Position numbers and translations under genes: made by a program. Positions 18,380-27,740 of a stretch of DNA of 64,000 nucleotides are shown here, in pieces. This DNA comes from CALCMJ01 sp964475415 (GTDB lineage Bacteria; Bacteroidota; Bacteroidia; Chitinophagales; Saprospiraceae). Positions within the stretch are counted from its first letter, which is position 1; the number at the start of each line of letters is the position of its first letter. The notes below the pieces were generated by a model. The model ran no database searches. It was not told the origin of the DNA and was given only the letters and a program-made list of their open reading frames with translations. The stretch is taken from positions 1-64,000 of the forward strand of contig CAYYWZ010000010.1 in assembly GCA_964475415.1 (NCBI GenBank), read 5' to 3'.

Positions 18380-18880
18380 TTAACGCATCATTTTTAGATA
18401 GTTGCCTATAAGCCAGCTTGATTTAGAGCCTATTATGTTCTCTAAAGCCTTATCCGCTTTGACAGAAAAAAGGTTTAGCTCTTCTATTACTTTACAAAAT
18501 TCACTAGACTCTGTACACTTACCTTGTATAGGTTTCAGCTCCTCGGTAAGTTTGATAAGGGGTTCTAATTCTTTCTTCTTTCTTTCTTTGATGATCTTAG
18601 TGAAGGCTGTCCATATATCTTTTTCAGCTTCAAAGAAATCTTTTCTCTGACCTTCTATATTTACTTTTCTTATCAGCTCCCATTCCATCAAGCACTTTAA
18701 ATTTTGATGTACGTTACCTCTTGAAATATCTAGCAACTCCATGATTTCATCAGCACAAACTGGCTCTATATTGATAAGTAACAAAGCATGGATCTGTCCC
18801 ATAGTCTTGTTGACTCCCCAGTTAATTCCCATAAGGCCCCAGGCGTTGATAAACTTTTCTTTTCCTTCCGACAGATTCAT
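18380..18880 (-). CDS. GbsR/MarR-type transcriptional regulator
   Basis: A winged-helix regulator of 166 residues. The HTH is AADEIMELLDISRGNVHQNL-like (actual core CADEIMELLDISRGNVHQNL), preceded by GVNKTMGQIHALLLI, which is typical of the GbsR family. A long C-terminal helix with REKKKELEPL-like composition follows. I place the start at ATG 18880 (MNLSEGKEKF); the longer frame would need a TTG at 18886. In other bacteria the family controls osmolyte or envelope genes. The target here is unknown; gcvT lies upstream on the same strand. Confidence 0.85.
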   Translation of the reverse strand: MNLSEGKEKFINAWGLMGINWGVNKTMGQIHALLLINIEPVCADEIMELLDISRGNVHQNLKCLMEWELIRKVNIEGQRKDFFEAEKDIWTAFTKIIKERKKKELEPLIKLTEELKPIQGKCTESSEFCKVIEELNLFSVKADKALENIIGSKSSWLIGNYLKMMR

Positions 18881-18922
18881 AAGCAATATAATAGTTTAAT
18901 AGCCTAATTGTTCAAACCAGTT

Positions 18923-20038
18923 TTAAACTTTCGGGTTTACAAATGGCACTTTTGTGATTTTAGCATCCATTGTTTTTTTTCTAAACTGGATCTTTATTGT
19001 TGTATGATCATCCAAGTAGGCCTTATCGATATAGCCCATTCCGACTGGATGGCCTAGGCTAGGAGACATCGTACCTGAGGTTACAACTCCGATCTCTTTT
19101 CCATCCTGAGATAAGATAGGATATCCTTTTCTAGGTACTCTTCTATCTTCTAATGTAAAGCCTACAAGCTTCTTGCTCACTCCTTCTTTTTTCTGCTGCG
19201 CAAAAATTTCTTGTGAAGAAAAAGCAGCTTTCTTTTTAACCTTAGTTATCCAAGACAGACCTGCTTCTATAGGTGATGTATTATCATCTATATCATTTCC
19301 GTATAAGCAATACCCCATTTCTAATCTCAAGGTATCTCGAGCACCTAAGCCCGCAGGCATGATATTGTGCTCCTTTCCAGCGTCTATGACCGCATCCCAT
19401 ATATCTCCTATATCTTCGTTTACAGCATATAGCTCTACACCCCCTGAGCCGGTGTATCCAGTTGCAGAAACTATAACATTTTCTTTCCCTGCAAACTTCA
19501 TTTTACGGAAACTGTAATATGGAATCTCACTAAGATTTTCCTCACATAAGGACTGAACAATAGCTATACTGTTAGGACCTTGCACCGCTATAAGTCCTGT
19601 TGACTCAGATATATTTATCAATCTAGTATCATAAGAATTTTTACTGCTGATCCAGTCCCAATCCTTTTGCATATTAGAAGCATTAACGACTAGCATAAAT
19701 GCCATTTCGCCCTCGCTACACTGATCTTCGTCTAGCCTGTAGACTAACATGTCATCTACTATGCCTCCATCATCATTAGGGATGCAACTATACTGAGCCT
19801 GACCTATCGCTAGCTTAGAGGCATCATTAGAGCTTATGCTCTGTACTAATTGCAGGGCCTCCTTTCCTTTGACAATAAACTCTCCCATGTGGGACACATC
19901 GAAAATTCCAGCATGTTTTCTGACATTGATATGTTCTTCTGATATAGGACCGTAACTTACCGGCATATCGTATCCTGCAAATTCTGTCATCTTCGCTCCT
20001 AGAGCGATATGTCTATCGTGTAATGGCGTATTTTTCAA
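18923..20038 (-). CDS. gcvT: aminomethyltransferase, glycine cleavage T protein
   Basis: T protein of the glycine cleavage system; it transfers the aminomethyl carbon to tetrahydrofolate and releases ammonia. The 371 residues begin NTPLHDRHIALGAKMTEFAG and contain ISSNDASKLAIGQAQYSCIP, YTGSGGVELYA and PAGLGARDTLRLE, all GcvT signatures. The start is a TTG at 20038: an in-frame TAA lies 12 nt upstream and no ATG intervenes, while the protein begins exactly where GcvT should. No gcvH or gcvP in the window and no glycine riboswitch was seen. Confidence 0.94.
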   Translation of the reverse strand: MKNTPLHDRHIALGAKMTEFAGYDMPVSYGPISEEHINVRKHAGIFDVSHMGEFIVKGKEALQLVQSISSNDASKLAIGQAQYSCIPNDDGGIVDDMLVYRLDEDQCSEGEMAFMLVVNASNMQKDWDWISSKNSYDTRLINISESTGLIAVQGPNSIAIVQSLCEENLSEIPYYSFRKMKFAGKENVIVSATGYTGSGGVELYAVNEDIGDIWDAVIDAGKEHNIMPAGLGARDTLRLEMGYCLYGNDIDDNTSPIEAGLSWITKVKKKAAFSSQEIFAQQKKEGVSKKLVGFTLEDRRVPRKGYPILSQDGKEIGVVTSGTMSPSLGHPVGMGYIDKAYLDDHTTIKIQFRKKTMDAKITKVPFVNPKV

Positions 20039-20099
20039 TCGAAATATTTTTTATAAATTATGTGAATCTTAAGTGAAGATAAATTACTAATTCTTTTCT

Positions 20100-22106
20100 C
20101 TATAATGTTGATAAAATAACATCAATAATTTTTTCTCCCGGTTCTAATTTATGGACAACATCCATACCTTCAAAAACCTTGGCAAAGATGGTATATTTTC
20201 CATCTAAATGCGGTGTAGGCGAGTGCGTAATAAACCACTGTGTAGATTCTGTATGCGGGCCTGCCGAGGCCATTCCTACATATCCAGACTGATCATAATA
20301 CGCCTGAGAAAATTCTGACCTTATCGTATAATCAGCACTTCCAAATCCATCTCCGGTCGGACAGCCTGCCTGCGCTACAAAGTTAGGGACTACTCTATGA
20401 AAGACTTTGTTATCATAGAAATTCTCGTTTGTAAGTTTTAAGAAGTTGTACACAGATAGTGGCGCAAGTTCTGGAAAAAACTGCAATTTGATAATTCCTT
20501 TATCCGTCTTGATAATAGCTATTGTAGAATCTGGATATTGTTGCTTAAGTGTGTAGTCTATCGCAAGACTAGGCTCTGGCACTATGGCATTTACACTACT
20601 ATCTGGCCTACAAGTTTTGAGCGCTTTGACTATAGCATTATAGGTTTCTACATCTGCGGGAAGTTTAAGATTATTTTTAGTCTTATTGAGAAAGGCTGTA
20701 TTCTTTATAAGTGCAGCCAACTTACTTTCTGGATTGGCTATAGCTTCAGAAAGATAATATACAGTGCCTTGCTGATTAGCAGAGAAAATTTCTTCCATAT
20801 CTCTGATGACTGCTCTTCGCTGACTGTTAGCTCTAGTTTTGTGGATAAGGTTAAATTTGTCACTAGTCAAAATAGAACCTATCGCCTCAGCGCAAGCTGA
20901 TTTCAAAACTTCATTGTCTGTTGACTTCATATACGCTACTAAATCCTTATACGCATTTACATCTTCAGAAAGTGATCTTATATAGGCCACTTTTTCATTA
21001 GGATTTTCTGTCCCATTTACCTGATCAAAAATTTCTTTCCGGATAGCAGTATTGGACTGCGTATAATAATGAGGTAGGTTTTTCATTACAGAACGATAGA
21101 GTTCTGCTTTAGTATTCCAGTGCTTAGCTTGCTGAGCAAATTCTCTATAAAATGTAGCATCATTACCATTGCCATGATTGATAAGGTATTGAGCTGCTGT
21201 TACGGAGACATGCGGGTTATCATTCTTCAGGTATTCTATAATCTTATCTACGACATTAATATAAGAGTAACTACCTAGGGCTTTTATAATATTTATCTTG
21301 ACCCTATAATCAGATTCTGTATCTAATTTTGACATAAGAAACTCTAGCGTCTTAGCATCGCTTGTATGTCTAAGTGAGCTATATAATGCCATTTTTACAT
21401 TGACATTAGACTCTGTTTTTATCGCTTCTATAATATTAGTCTTGTGATCTTCTATATCTATATTTTTAGCTCTAGCAAGTTTATGCGCTGCCACAAGTCT
21501 AACCCTAGTATCTAACTCAGGCTTAGAAGCATATTTTACTGCAGTAGCAATAGACTGAGCAGTTGTCATTCCTCTCAATGCAAAACGATACAAACCTCTC
21601 ATCTGCCCTAATAACAGTAAGGTATCTGTATCTCTGTAAGTCTCTATATTAGAGATGTGATCTAGCATATTACTATTTCCACATTTGCCTATAGCTTCTA
21701 GTATATTGGCGTTTAAAATAGTATTTACAGAGATTGTATCTACATCTTTGAATGCACCTACCAGTGGATTAATAGCTCGAGCTTCTCGAGTCTGACCTAA
21801 TGCATAAGCTGCAGTGGCTCTTACATTCATATTACTATCATCTAGTAATATTGCTATAGAATCGATATATTTAGGAACATTATTAGATGCAAACGCATTA
21901 ACTGATAGAAATCTCAATGTAGGATCTGGATTCTTAAAAAAAGGAACCAAGCTATCTATTTTACCCAAGTTCTGTAACCTGATAATGTTTTTGACCTGCT
22001 TATTCTGTGAGTCTATATCTACTTCTGTCAATTCTACATCGGTAGGAGGAACACATGAAAATAACGCAACTAAAAAACAAAATGTAAGCGAAAATTTATA
22101 GTACAT
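20100..22106 (-). CDS. lipoprotein with HEAT repeats fused to a cyclophilin domain
   Basis: The 668-residue protein has a lipoprotein signal peptide (lipobox LFSC near Cys18). A long alpha-solenoid of HEAT repeats spans about residues 35-450 (PTLRFLSVNAFASNNVPKYI, NVRATAAYALGQTREARAIN). A cyclophilin-type peptidyl-prolyl isomerase domain covers about 526-668, with VFHRVVPNFVAQAG (catalytic Arg), TESTQWFITHSPTPHLDG and YTIFAKVFEGMDVV. It is probably a periplasmic membrane-anchored folding factor whose solenoid binds clients. Single gene divergent from the lipase-like gene. Confidence 0.88.
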   Translation of the reverse strand: MYYKFSLTFCFLVALFSCVPPTDVELTEVDIDSQNKQVKNIIRLQNLGKIDSLVPFFKNPDPTLRFLSVNAFASNNVPKYIDSIAILLDDSNMNVRATAAYALGQTREARAINPLVGAFKDVDTISVNTILNANILEAIGKCGNSNMLDHISNIETYRDTDTLLLLGQMRGLYRFALRGMTTAQSIATAVKYASKPELDTRVRLVAAHKLARAKNIDIEDHKTNIIEAIKTESNVNVKMALYSSLRHTSDAKTLEFLMSKLDTESDYRVKINIIKALGSYSYINVVDKIIEYLKNDNPHVSVTAAQYLINHGNGNDATFYREFAQQAKHWNTKAELYRSVMKNLPHYYTQSNTAIRKEIFDQVNGTENPNEKVAYIRSLSEDVNAYKDLVAYMKSTDNEVLKSACAEAIGSILTSDKFNLIHKTRANSQRRAVIRDMEEIFSANQQGTVYYLSEAIANPESKLAALIKNTAFLNKTKNNLKLPADVETYNAIVKALKTCRPDSSVNAIVPEPSLAIDYTLKQQYPDSTIAIIKTDKGIIKLQFFPELAPLSVYNFLKLTNENFYDNKVFHRVVPNFVAQAGCPTGDGFGSADYTIRSEFSQAYYDQSGYVGMASAGPHTESTQWFITHSPTPHLDGKYTIFAKVFEGMDVVHKLEPGEKIIDVILSTL

Positions 22107-22172
22107 CGTTAAGGTTCTTTTTTCAAAAAATAGAACTAAAGCTCATTTTACAACACAAAAAATAAAAATCTG

Positions 22173-23603
22173 ATGAAATTATTAAAATTAATTCTAATAT
22201 ACGTAAGTTTCTCCTACTGCACACTTTCAGCGCAAGAGTTAGTTTCTTACGAAAAGATATCTTTCATTAGTGCAGACCAACTAACGGCAACCTATGGCAT
22301 TCCTTTTAATAACGGTGTCGATTTTTATAGGGTCTTATATTCTAGCAGGGATATTACAGGCGCTCAAGACACGCTTTCTGGGCTAGCTTGTATTCCTGAC
22401 GATTTATCTCTATCCTACCCTACGCTAATCTATCAGCATGGGACTGTAGGCTCTAGAGAAGATGTACCTTCTAACCTACAAGGCGGATATCAGATAGCTG
22501 AGATTTTTGGAGGACTACAATATGTAAGCATTGCACCAGATTTTGTCGGTCTGGGTACTGGTAGAGGAGTTCATCCATATGTTCATGCTGATTCGGAGGC
22601 GTGGGCAGCGACAGATATGCTGCAGGCATTAGAGGAGCTTAGTACTGAATTAGACCTTATAAGAAATGATCAATTATTCTTAACAGGATATTCTCAGGGA
22701 GGACATGCTGCCATGGCCTTACATAGATCTCTAGAGCAAGACTTCCAAGATCAATATCAGGTAACTGCTGCTGCTCCCGCCTCAGGACCTTACAGCATAT
22801 CTGGAAAGATGATTGATTTTACCTTGTCAGATATGGATTATTTTACACCAGCTTATCTTGCCTCAGTGACCATATCTATACAAGCAGCTTATCCTTTAGA
22901 ATTAGCTGAATTTACATTAGAAAATATTTTTAATGAGGTATATGTAAATAGAATAAAAGAATTTAGAGATGAGCTTATCGATCTGTGGTCCTTGAATGAA
23001 TTCTTAATTCAACTGCTTAATACAAATACAGGAAATGTGCAACCTAAAGACATGTTAAAACCTGAAATTCTAGATGCCATACTCAATGAACCTACTCATC
23101 CGATGAGTATAGCCTTGCAAGATAATGACGTTTATGACTGGACGCCAGAGGCGCCTACAAGATTATACTATTGTGATGGAGATGAACAGGTATTTTTCGA
23201 AAATGCACTGCTAGCAGAAGAAGTAATGAATGCAAATGGTGCTACAGATTTAGAAGCTGTAAATGTCGGAGCAGGTCTAGATCATAACGATTGTGTTACG
23301 CCTGCCATAACGAATACTGTATTTTTCTTTGGTAGTTTAAAAATGACCTCAGCTACCTACGAGATAGATCTGCAAGGTTCGTATAAAATATTAGGCAACC
23401 CTGTAGGCGAAACACTGAGCATAGAAAGTAGTCAGGAAATATTAGATTCTGATTACAGGATAATCTCTGTAATTGGGGAAACGCTTCAATCTGGTCATAT
23501 TTCTGGCAAGCAGGTTATTATATCTACAGAAACTTTGCAAGCTGGTTCTTACTATCTAATTATGGAGAATGTAAATACTGTTATTCCGTTTATTAAGAAT
23601 TAG
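22173..23603 (+). CDS. secreted lipase-like alpha/beta hydrolase with T9SS sorting domain
   Basis: The 476-residue protein has a signal peptide (about 1-20, ending LSAQ) and a secretory-lipase-like alpha/beta hydrolase fold. The nucleophile is Ser174 in LTGYSQGGHAAM and the oxyanion region is TLIYQHGTVGS. A likely acid is in YYCDGDEQVF, and a His is in LDHNDCVTP near residue 372. The C-terminal roughly 80 residues (KILGNPVGETLSIES ... LQAGSYYLIM) form a type A T9SS sorting domain. An exported esterase or lipase is inferred; the substrate is unknown. Its stop lies 2 nt from the converging PorP/SprF gene. Confidence 0.85.
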   Translation: MKLLKLILIYVSFSYCTLSAQELVSYEKISFISADQLTATYGIPFNNGVDFYRVLYSSRDITGAQDTLSGLACIPDDLSLSYPTLIYQHGTVGSREDVPSNLQGGYQIAEIFGGLQYVSIAPDFVGLGTGRGVHPYVHADSEAWAATDMLQALEELSTELDLIRNDQLFLTGYSQGGHAAMALHRSLEQDFQDQYQVTAAAPASGPYSISGKMIDFTLSDMDYFTPAYLASVTISIQAAYPLELAEFTLENIFNEVYVNRIKEFRDELIDLWSLNEFLIQLLNTNTGNVQPKDMLKPEILDAILNEPTHPMSIALQDNDVYDWTPEAPTRLYYCDGDEQVFFENALLAEEVMNANGATDLEAVNVGAGLDHNDCVTPAITNTVFFFGSLKMTSATYEIDLQGSYKILGNPVGETLSIESSQEILDSDYRIISVIGETLQSGHISGKQVIISTETLQAGSYYLIMENVNTVIPFIKN

Positions 23604-23605
23604 GA

Positions 23606-24559
23606 TCACAACTCATAACTTGTATTATCATAATCATAGGTGTATATAATACTTAGTGATACCCCTAAAGGATTTTGGTCTATGTATGATTTCGTATCGT
23701 AGATTAGTCCTAGCTTGACTCTTATGTTATCATCCTCTAGTATCTCTGGAAGGGCAAGTCCTCCTGCTATAATAATCTTACCAGCTGTGTTGAATCCTAG
23801 GTCTACCTCTAAGGCATTATAAAAAGCTACATTACCTAGCAAGGTATGATTTACACCGGCTCCAGCAGCAATAGAGTTAGTATATAATATTCTAGTTCTT
23901 ACATCTGGCAATAAGGGATAGGTATAAGATATTATGGTGTAAAAATGATTCCTCCTCTCAAAATCAGTATGCAAGCCCAATACGGATTCTTCTACAGCTC
24001 TGAGTTGTCGGACAGAAAAACCTACAACTAATCGTTGCGAATTAGCTTCCGAGGCGAAGCCAGAGGTAAACGTTTTTCTCAGCACTATACCAGCATTTCC
24101 ATTCAGAGAAAAAGAAGAACTGCCATCTGTCATAATTAGATTATCCCCCTCATCTTGTGCTATAAATCTATCAGAAGAAAATCTAGTGAGAAAAAGACCT
24201 AGACCTAAGCCTACTGAGATTTCCATATCATTAGCAAAGTTCAGTTTATACCTATAGGATGCTCCTAGTTGTGTCTGATTGTAACCGCCAGAAGTATGCC
24301 TGAAAATATGTCCCCCTAAGGCTGCTTTCTGAAATTTAAATGGATAGTGCAAAGCAATATGTATCATCTTAGGAGCATCACTTAATCCTCTATAATCCTG
24401 AAAATAATTGATACTACCATTGAACAAACCAGAGGGAGAAACAGAAGCTGGATTCCAACTGCTGTAATCTTTGTAGATCGGTAACAACTGAGAAAACTGC
24501 TGAGCTTGCAAGCTCTGAGTAGCCATCAGTAGCGTGAGTATTATGTAAATTTTCTTCAT
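23606..24559 (-). CDS. PorP/SprF family type IX secretion-associated membrane protein
   Basis: Outer-membrane beta-barrel protein of the PorP/SprF family, which works with T9SS and with type B sorting-domain cargo. I start it at ATG 24559 (MKKIYIILTLLMATQSLQAQ, a clean signal peptide), because the longer frame would run back into the upstream gene. Family features are the opening QFSQLLPIYKDYSSWNPASV and repeated amphipathic strands to the C-terminus. With this start it is 317 residues. It follows the small type B sorting-domain gene by only 1 nt, which argues for a matched pair. Confidence 0.88.
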   Translation of the reverse strand: MKKIYIILTLLMATQSLQAQQFSQLLPIYKDYSSWNPASVSPSGLFNGSINYFQDYRGLSDAPKMIHIALHYPFKFQKAALGGHIFRHTSGGYNQTQLGASYRYKLNFANDMEISVGLGLGLFLTRFSSDRFIAQDEGDNLIMTDGSSSFSLNGNAGIVLRKTFTSGFASEANSQRLVVGFSVRQLRAVEESVLGLHTDFERRNHFYTIISYTYPLLPDVRTRILYTNSIAAGAGVNHTLLGNVAFYNALEVDLGFNTAGKIIIAGGLALPEILEDDNIRVKLGLIYDTKSYIDQNPLGVSLSIIYTYDYDNTSYEL

Positions 24560-24560
24560 G

Positions 24561-24935
24561 CTAATTGTATATAATAGATATGGAACTAGAATAAGATTCT
24601 CCATCTAATTTCAGAATGTAAAAATAACTCCCTGCAGGGAGTGCCTTACCATCCCTTGTCCCGCCCCAATCATTATTATAAGCTGTACTCTCGAACACTG
24701 TCTGTCCCCAACTATTAAAAACATATAATTCTACGGATGAGAAATCACTCAGATCATCAAAACTCAAAACATCATTGCGACCATCACCATTGGGCGTAAT
24801 CACATTATATAATATTGTTGTATCCATTTCTGTCCTTATATGATCTTCCCTAAGCAGTAAGGAAGATGCCTCCTCAGAAAAACAGGGACAAATAAAATAA
24901 ATAGTGAGCAGTAAAATCAAAACCAGTTTCTCCAT
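24561..24935 (-). CDS. minimal T9SS type B sorting-domain (gliding-motility C-terminal) protein
   Basis: Only about 124 residues. It consists of a signal peptide (MEKLVLILLLTIYFICPCFS), a short linker, and a complete type B sorting domain with ITPNGDGRNDVLSF, VELYVFNSWGQTVFES, NDWGGTRDGKALPAGSYFY and a C-terminal beta strand. This domain normally sits at the end of very large surface proteins; here there is almost no cargo. ATG 24935 is chosen over TTG 24941. It is the first gene of a pair with a PorP/SprF protein. A TAnnTTTG box lies 63 nt upstream. Confidence 0.85.
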   Translation of the reverse strand: MEKLVLILLLTIYFICPCFSEEASSLLLREDHIRTEMDTTILYNVITPNGDGRNDVLSFDDLSDFSSVELYVFNSWGQTVFESTAYNNDWGGTRDGKALPAGSYFYILKLDGESYSSSISIIYN

Positions 24936-24997
24936 ATTCAATCTTTAGAAAAAGAACTTATTTTTTTAATTCTATAGGTGATTTGCGAGGTCAAAAG

Positions 24998-25005
24998 CAA
25001 ATATA
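24998..25005 (-). promoter_or_regulatory. candidate promoter -7 element for the type B CTD/PorP pair
   Basis: Read on the minus strand the site is TATATTTG, matching TAnnTTTG, 62 nt upstream of the chosen ATG at 24935. A TTG lies 23 nt further upstream, somewhat wider than ideal. Confidence 0.4.
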
Positions 25006-25193
25006 TGTTTCTCCCAAAATGTAAAATCCAAGATAGTAATATATCGGAAATTGCTCATATTATAGCTTGCAGATTCCACTTATTGTATAGTTTATAACCT
25101 GAAATATAGAAAAAATTATCATACGTTATAATTATGTTTTTACGCGCTTTTCATAGTATATCAAATAGATAAAATGTGTATTTTCCGCTCTTA

Positions 25194-26519
25194 ATGAATT
25201 TTTTCTCTAAAATATTTGCTAGCAAGAACACCTCAGAAGAAATGCCGAACATACGTTTTGGCAGATTTAGTGATTCTTATAAAACTGATGCAAAATATGA
25301 TGCTTGGGATAGATCTTTAGCAGATTTTGAGCAGAAAAAATATCACTCCTCCTACAAGCTATTTCTGGAATATCTAAAGGATGATGCTACCAATAATGTA
25401 ATTACAGAAGAAAAAGATGGCGAAATATATTTCGAAATGCTGCAGGGGTCTAAGAGAATTGTGGGGAGGATAGCTAATGGAAGAATATTTGCTGAAGCTA
25501 AGATTGCGATTGTCAAAAATACGCAGATTGGTTTTTTGAGAAAGTTAGTAGAACTTAATTTTGGACTAAAATACTGCCGATACGCACTAGATCCAGAACA
25601 AAATATCACTATAGTATTTAACTCCTATTTTATCGATGGATCTCCCTATAAACTATACTACGCGCTAAAAGAACTATCCACACATGCGGATAAGCAAGAT
25701 GATATTCTAATCAAAAAATTTGACCAACTAGAAGCTATCAATACTGGTCATATAAGGTCCATTTCTGACAATGAGAAAGAGACTAAATACAACTTCCTTA
25801 TAGAAGAGCTAGAGGACATTATCCATGAGTATGATTTCGGTAAACTGAACAAGGCTACTTACCCAGGGGGTATATCTTATCTCTTACTTAGCGCAGTGTA
25901 TAAGCTGGACTATCTGATTAAGCCTGAAGGACAAACTATGGATGCTTTCGAAGTGATCCATGGTTCTTTTTTCAAAAATAATGGTGATCCGATAACTAAG
26001 AAAAACCTTGACATAGCTAAAAAATTACGAAAAGTTGTAAAAACAGATCTAGAAAGCTTCTCTTCTGAAGTATATGAAGTCATGAGTACTTTTGGGATTA
26101 CTGCTCCCACAAGCTATGAGCAATATGCCTCTTTTGTAGAAGGTGAGATTAAGAATATGGACTGGTATAAGCAAAACAAACATCCTAAAATTGCCCTTTC
26201 TGTTCCGTCTTATATCGCGGGTTATGCGCTTTTTAGTTTTGCCTTACCTAATCCTTGTAAAGAGTTGTTACATCTATATTACAGGATAACAGAAAATCAC
26301 TATTTCCAAAAACTAGGTTTTCCTGATGCCTTCATGAAAGATGGAAAATTCGATACAGGAAAGATCAAAAAAGAATTAAGTAACATAAAGAATAAGTACA
26401 AGGAAGAATATCCACTATTTGTGCCCAATTATAAATCATTAGATTTTTCGGATCTGGTAAATTTTGCCCAAACCTATGTTCTGATGACAACTAAATTAGA
26501 TATGCGTAGAGCGAAATAA
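25194..26519 (+). CDS. YbjN-like domain protein, partner of the adjacent protease
   Basis: A 441-residue protein without signal peptide or membrane segment. I use ATG 25194 rather than GTG 25176. Residues about 70-185 (GRIANGRIFAEAKIAIVK, GFLRKLVELNFGLKYCRYAL, FNSYFIDGSPYKLYYALKEL) read like the YbjN/type III secretion chaperone-like fold. Residues about 200-441 are mostly helical with no domain I recognise. The next gene starts 3 nt after its stop and itself ends in a YbjN-like segment, so the pair most likely acts together. Function unknown; an adaptor or regulator of the protease is inferred. Confidence 0.7.
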   Translation: MNFFSKIFASKNTSEEMPNIRFGRFSDSYKTDAKYDAWDRSLADFEQKKYHSSYKLFLEYLKDDATNNVITEEKDGEIYFEMLQGSKRIVGRIANGRIFAEAKIAIVKNTQIGFLRKLVELNFGLKYCRYALDPEQNITIVFNSYFIDGSPYKLYYALKELSTHADKQDDILIKKFDQLEAINTGHIRSISDNEKETKYNFLIEELEDIIHEYDFGKLNKATYPGGISYLLLSAVYKLDYLIKPEGQTMDAFEVIHGSFFKNNGDPITKKNLDIAKKLRKVVKTDLESFSSEVYEVMSTFGITAPTSYEQYASFVEGEIKNMDWYKQNKHPKIALSVPSYIAGYALFSFALPNPCKELLHLYYRITENHYFQKLGFPDAFMKDGKFDTGKIKKELSNIKNKYKEEYPLFVPNYKSLDFSDLVNFAQTYVLMTTKLDMRRAK

Positions 26520-26522
26520 ATA

Positions 26523-27638
26523 ATGAAATCGATAAGCCAACTAATAGATATTTACAAAAATGTGGTCGTACAGATCGCTACGCCTTATAGCACAGGTACT
26601 GGGTTTTTCCTATCTGAGTATAAGCTCATTGTTACGAATGAGCATGTGGTAAGAGGAAACAAAGAAGTTGTTGTGGCGAGTTCCGCCTTTGACAAACAGC
26701 TCGTAAAAGTTCTATATGTAGACCCTACTTATGATCTGGCATTTCTTTCTGTTCCACAAGATCACAGTATGGAGGCTGTAGGTATAGATCCTGATATAGT
26801 ACTAGCACAAGGAGAACAAGTTATCGCTGTAGGACACCCTTTTGGGCTTAAGTATACTGCAACTCAAGGCATCGTGTCTAGTCTGCTCCATGAGCAAAAT
26901 GATATTACCTATATCCAACATGATGCAGCGCTGAATCCTGGAAATAGTGGAGGACCACTCATCCATAAGACAGGCAGAATAATGGGAGTAAATACCTTCA
27001 TTATACAGAACGGCACCAACATAGGATTCTCTCTACCTATAAAGTATCTAAAAGAAACACTAGATGATTATGTCAAAGGTGCTGCAGCCTTAGCCGTAAG
27101 ATGTAATGCATGTAAGAATATAGCCTTCGAGGAGGAAAAGACCATCTCTTTCTGTCCACATTGTGGTTCTGATATGACAATGATATCTGATATAGAAATA
27201 TATGAAGCCACTGGAATCAACAAGACGATAGAATCTATGTTGCTAGCATTAGGGTTTGATATAGATCTGTCTAGAAGAGGACCTAACAACTGGGAAATCG
27301 TAGAAGGTAGTGCTATCATCAATATTTCTTATTACCATAAGACTGGTCTGATCATCGGAGACGCCTATCTATGCAGCCTTCCAAGGGACAATATTAAAGA
27401 ATTATACGAATTTTTGCTGAAAACCAATTATGATCTTGAAAGCGTTACTTTTAGCGTGCGAAATCAGGATATAATTCTGTCTTTATTGATTTTTGATCAA
27501 TATTTGAATGTAGAAGTGGGTACTAAACTAATGAAGCATTTATTCGAAAGAGCTGATCATTTTGACGACATATTGATCGATGAATATGGTGCTATAAAAA
27601 AAGTTGATTATAAAATTATAGAAGATCACGAAATTTAG
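26523..27638 (+). CDS. trypsin-like serine protease fused to a zinc ribbon and YbjN-like domain
   Basis: The 371-residue protein has an HtrA-type protease domain at about 1-185: His41 in TNEHVVRGN, Asp71 in DPTYDLAFLS and Ser142 in NPGNSGGPLI. A zinc ribbon follows, with Cys194 and Cys197 (RCNACK) and Cys211 and Cys214 (FCPHCG). The C-terminal 140 residues (YEFLLKTNYDLESVTFSVRN, KLMKHLFERADHFDDILIDE) resemble the YbjN fold. It has neither signal peptide nor PDZ domain, unlike the periplasmic HtrA in this window, so it is probably cytoplasmic. Second gene of a two-gene unit with 25194-26519. Substrate unknown. Confidence 0.82.
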   Translation: MKSISQLIDIYKNVVVQIATPYSTGTGFFLSEYKLIVTNEHVVRGNKEVVVASSAFDKQLVKVLYVDPTYDLAFLSVPQDHSMEAVGIDPDIVLAQGEQVIAVGHPFGLKYTATQGIVSSLLHEQNDITYIQHDAALNPGNSGGPLIHKTGRIMGVNTFIIQNGTNIGFSLPIKYLKETLDDYVKGAAALAVRCNACKNIAFEEEKTISFCPHCGSDMTMISDIEIYEATGINKTIESMLLALGFDIDLSRRGPNNWEIVEGSAIINISYYHKTGLIIGDAYLCSLPRDNIKELYEFLLKTNYDLESVTFSVRNQDIILSLLIFDQYLNVEVGTKLMKHLFERADHFDDILIDEYGAIKKVDYKIIEDHEI

Positions 27639-27740
27639 ACGTTTATTGTATAGAATTATTAACTTTATCGTTCCTTATAGACGCGAATAGAAATAGAATG
27701 AACTCTTATTCTATTTAAAAGTATTTGAAATTAAGAAATT

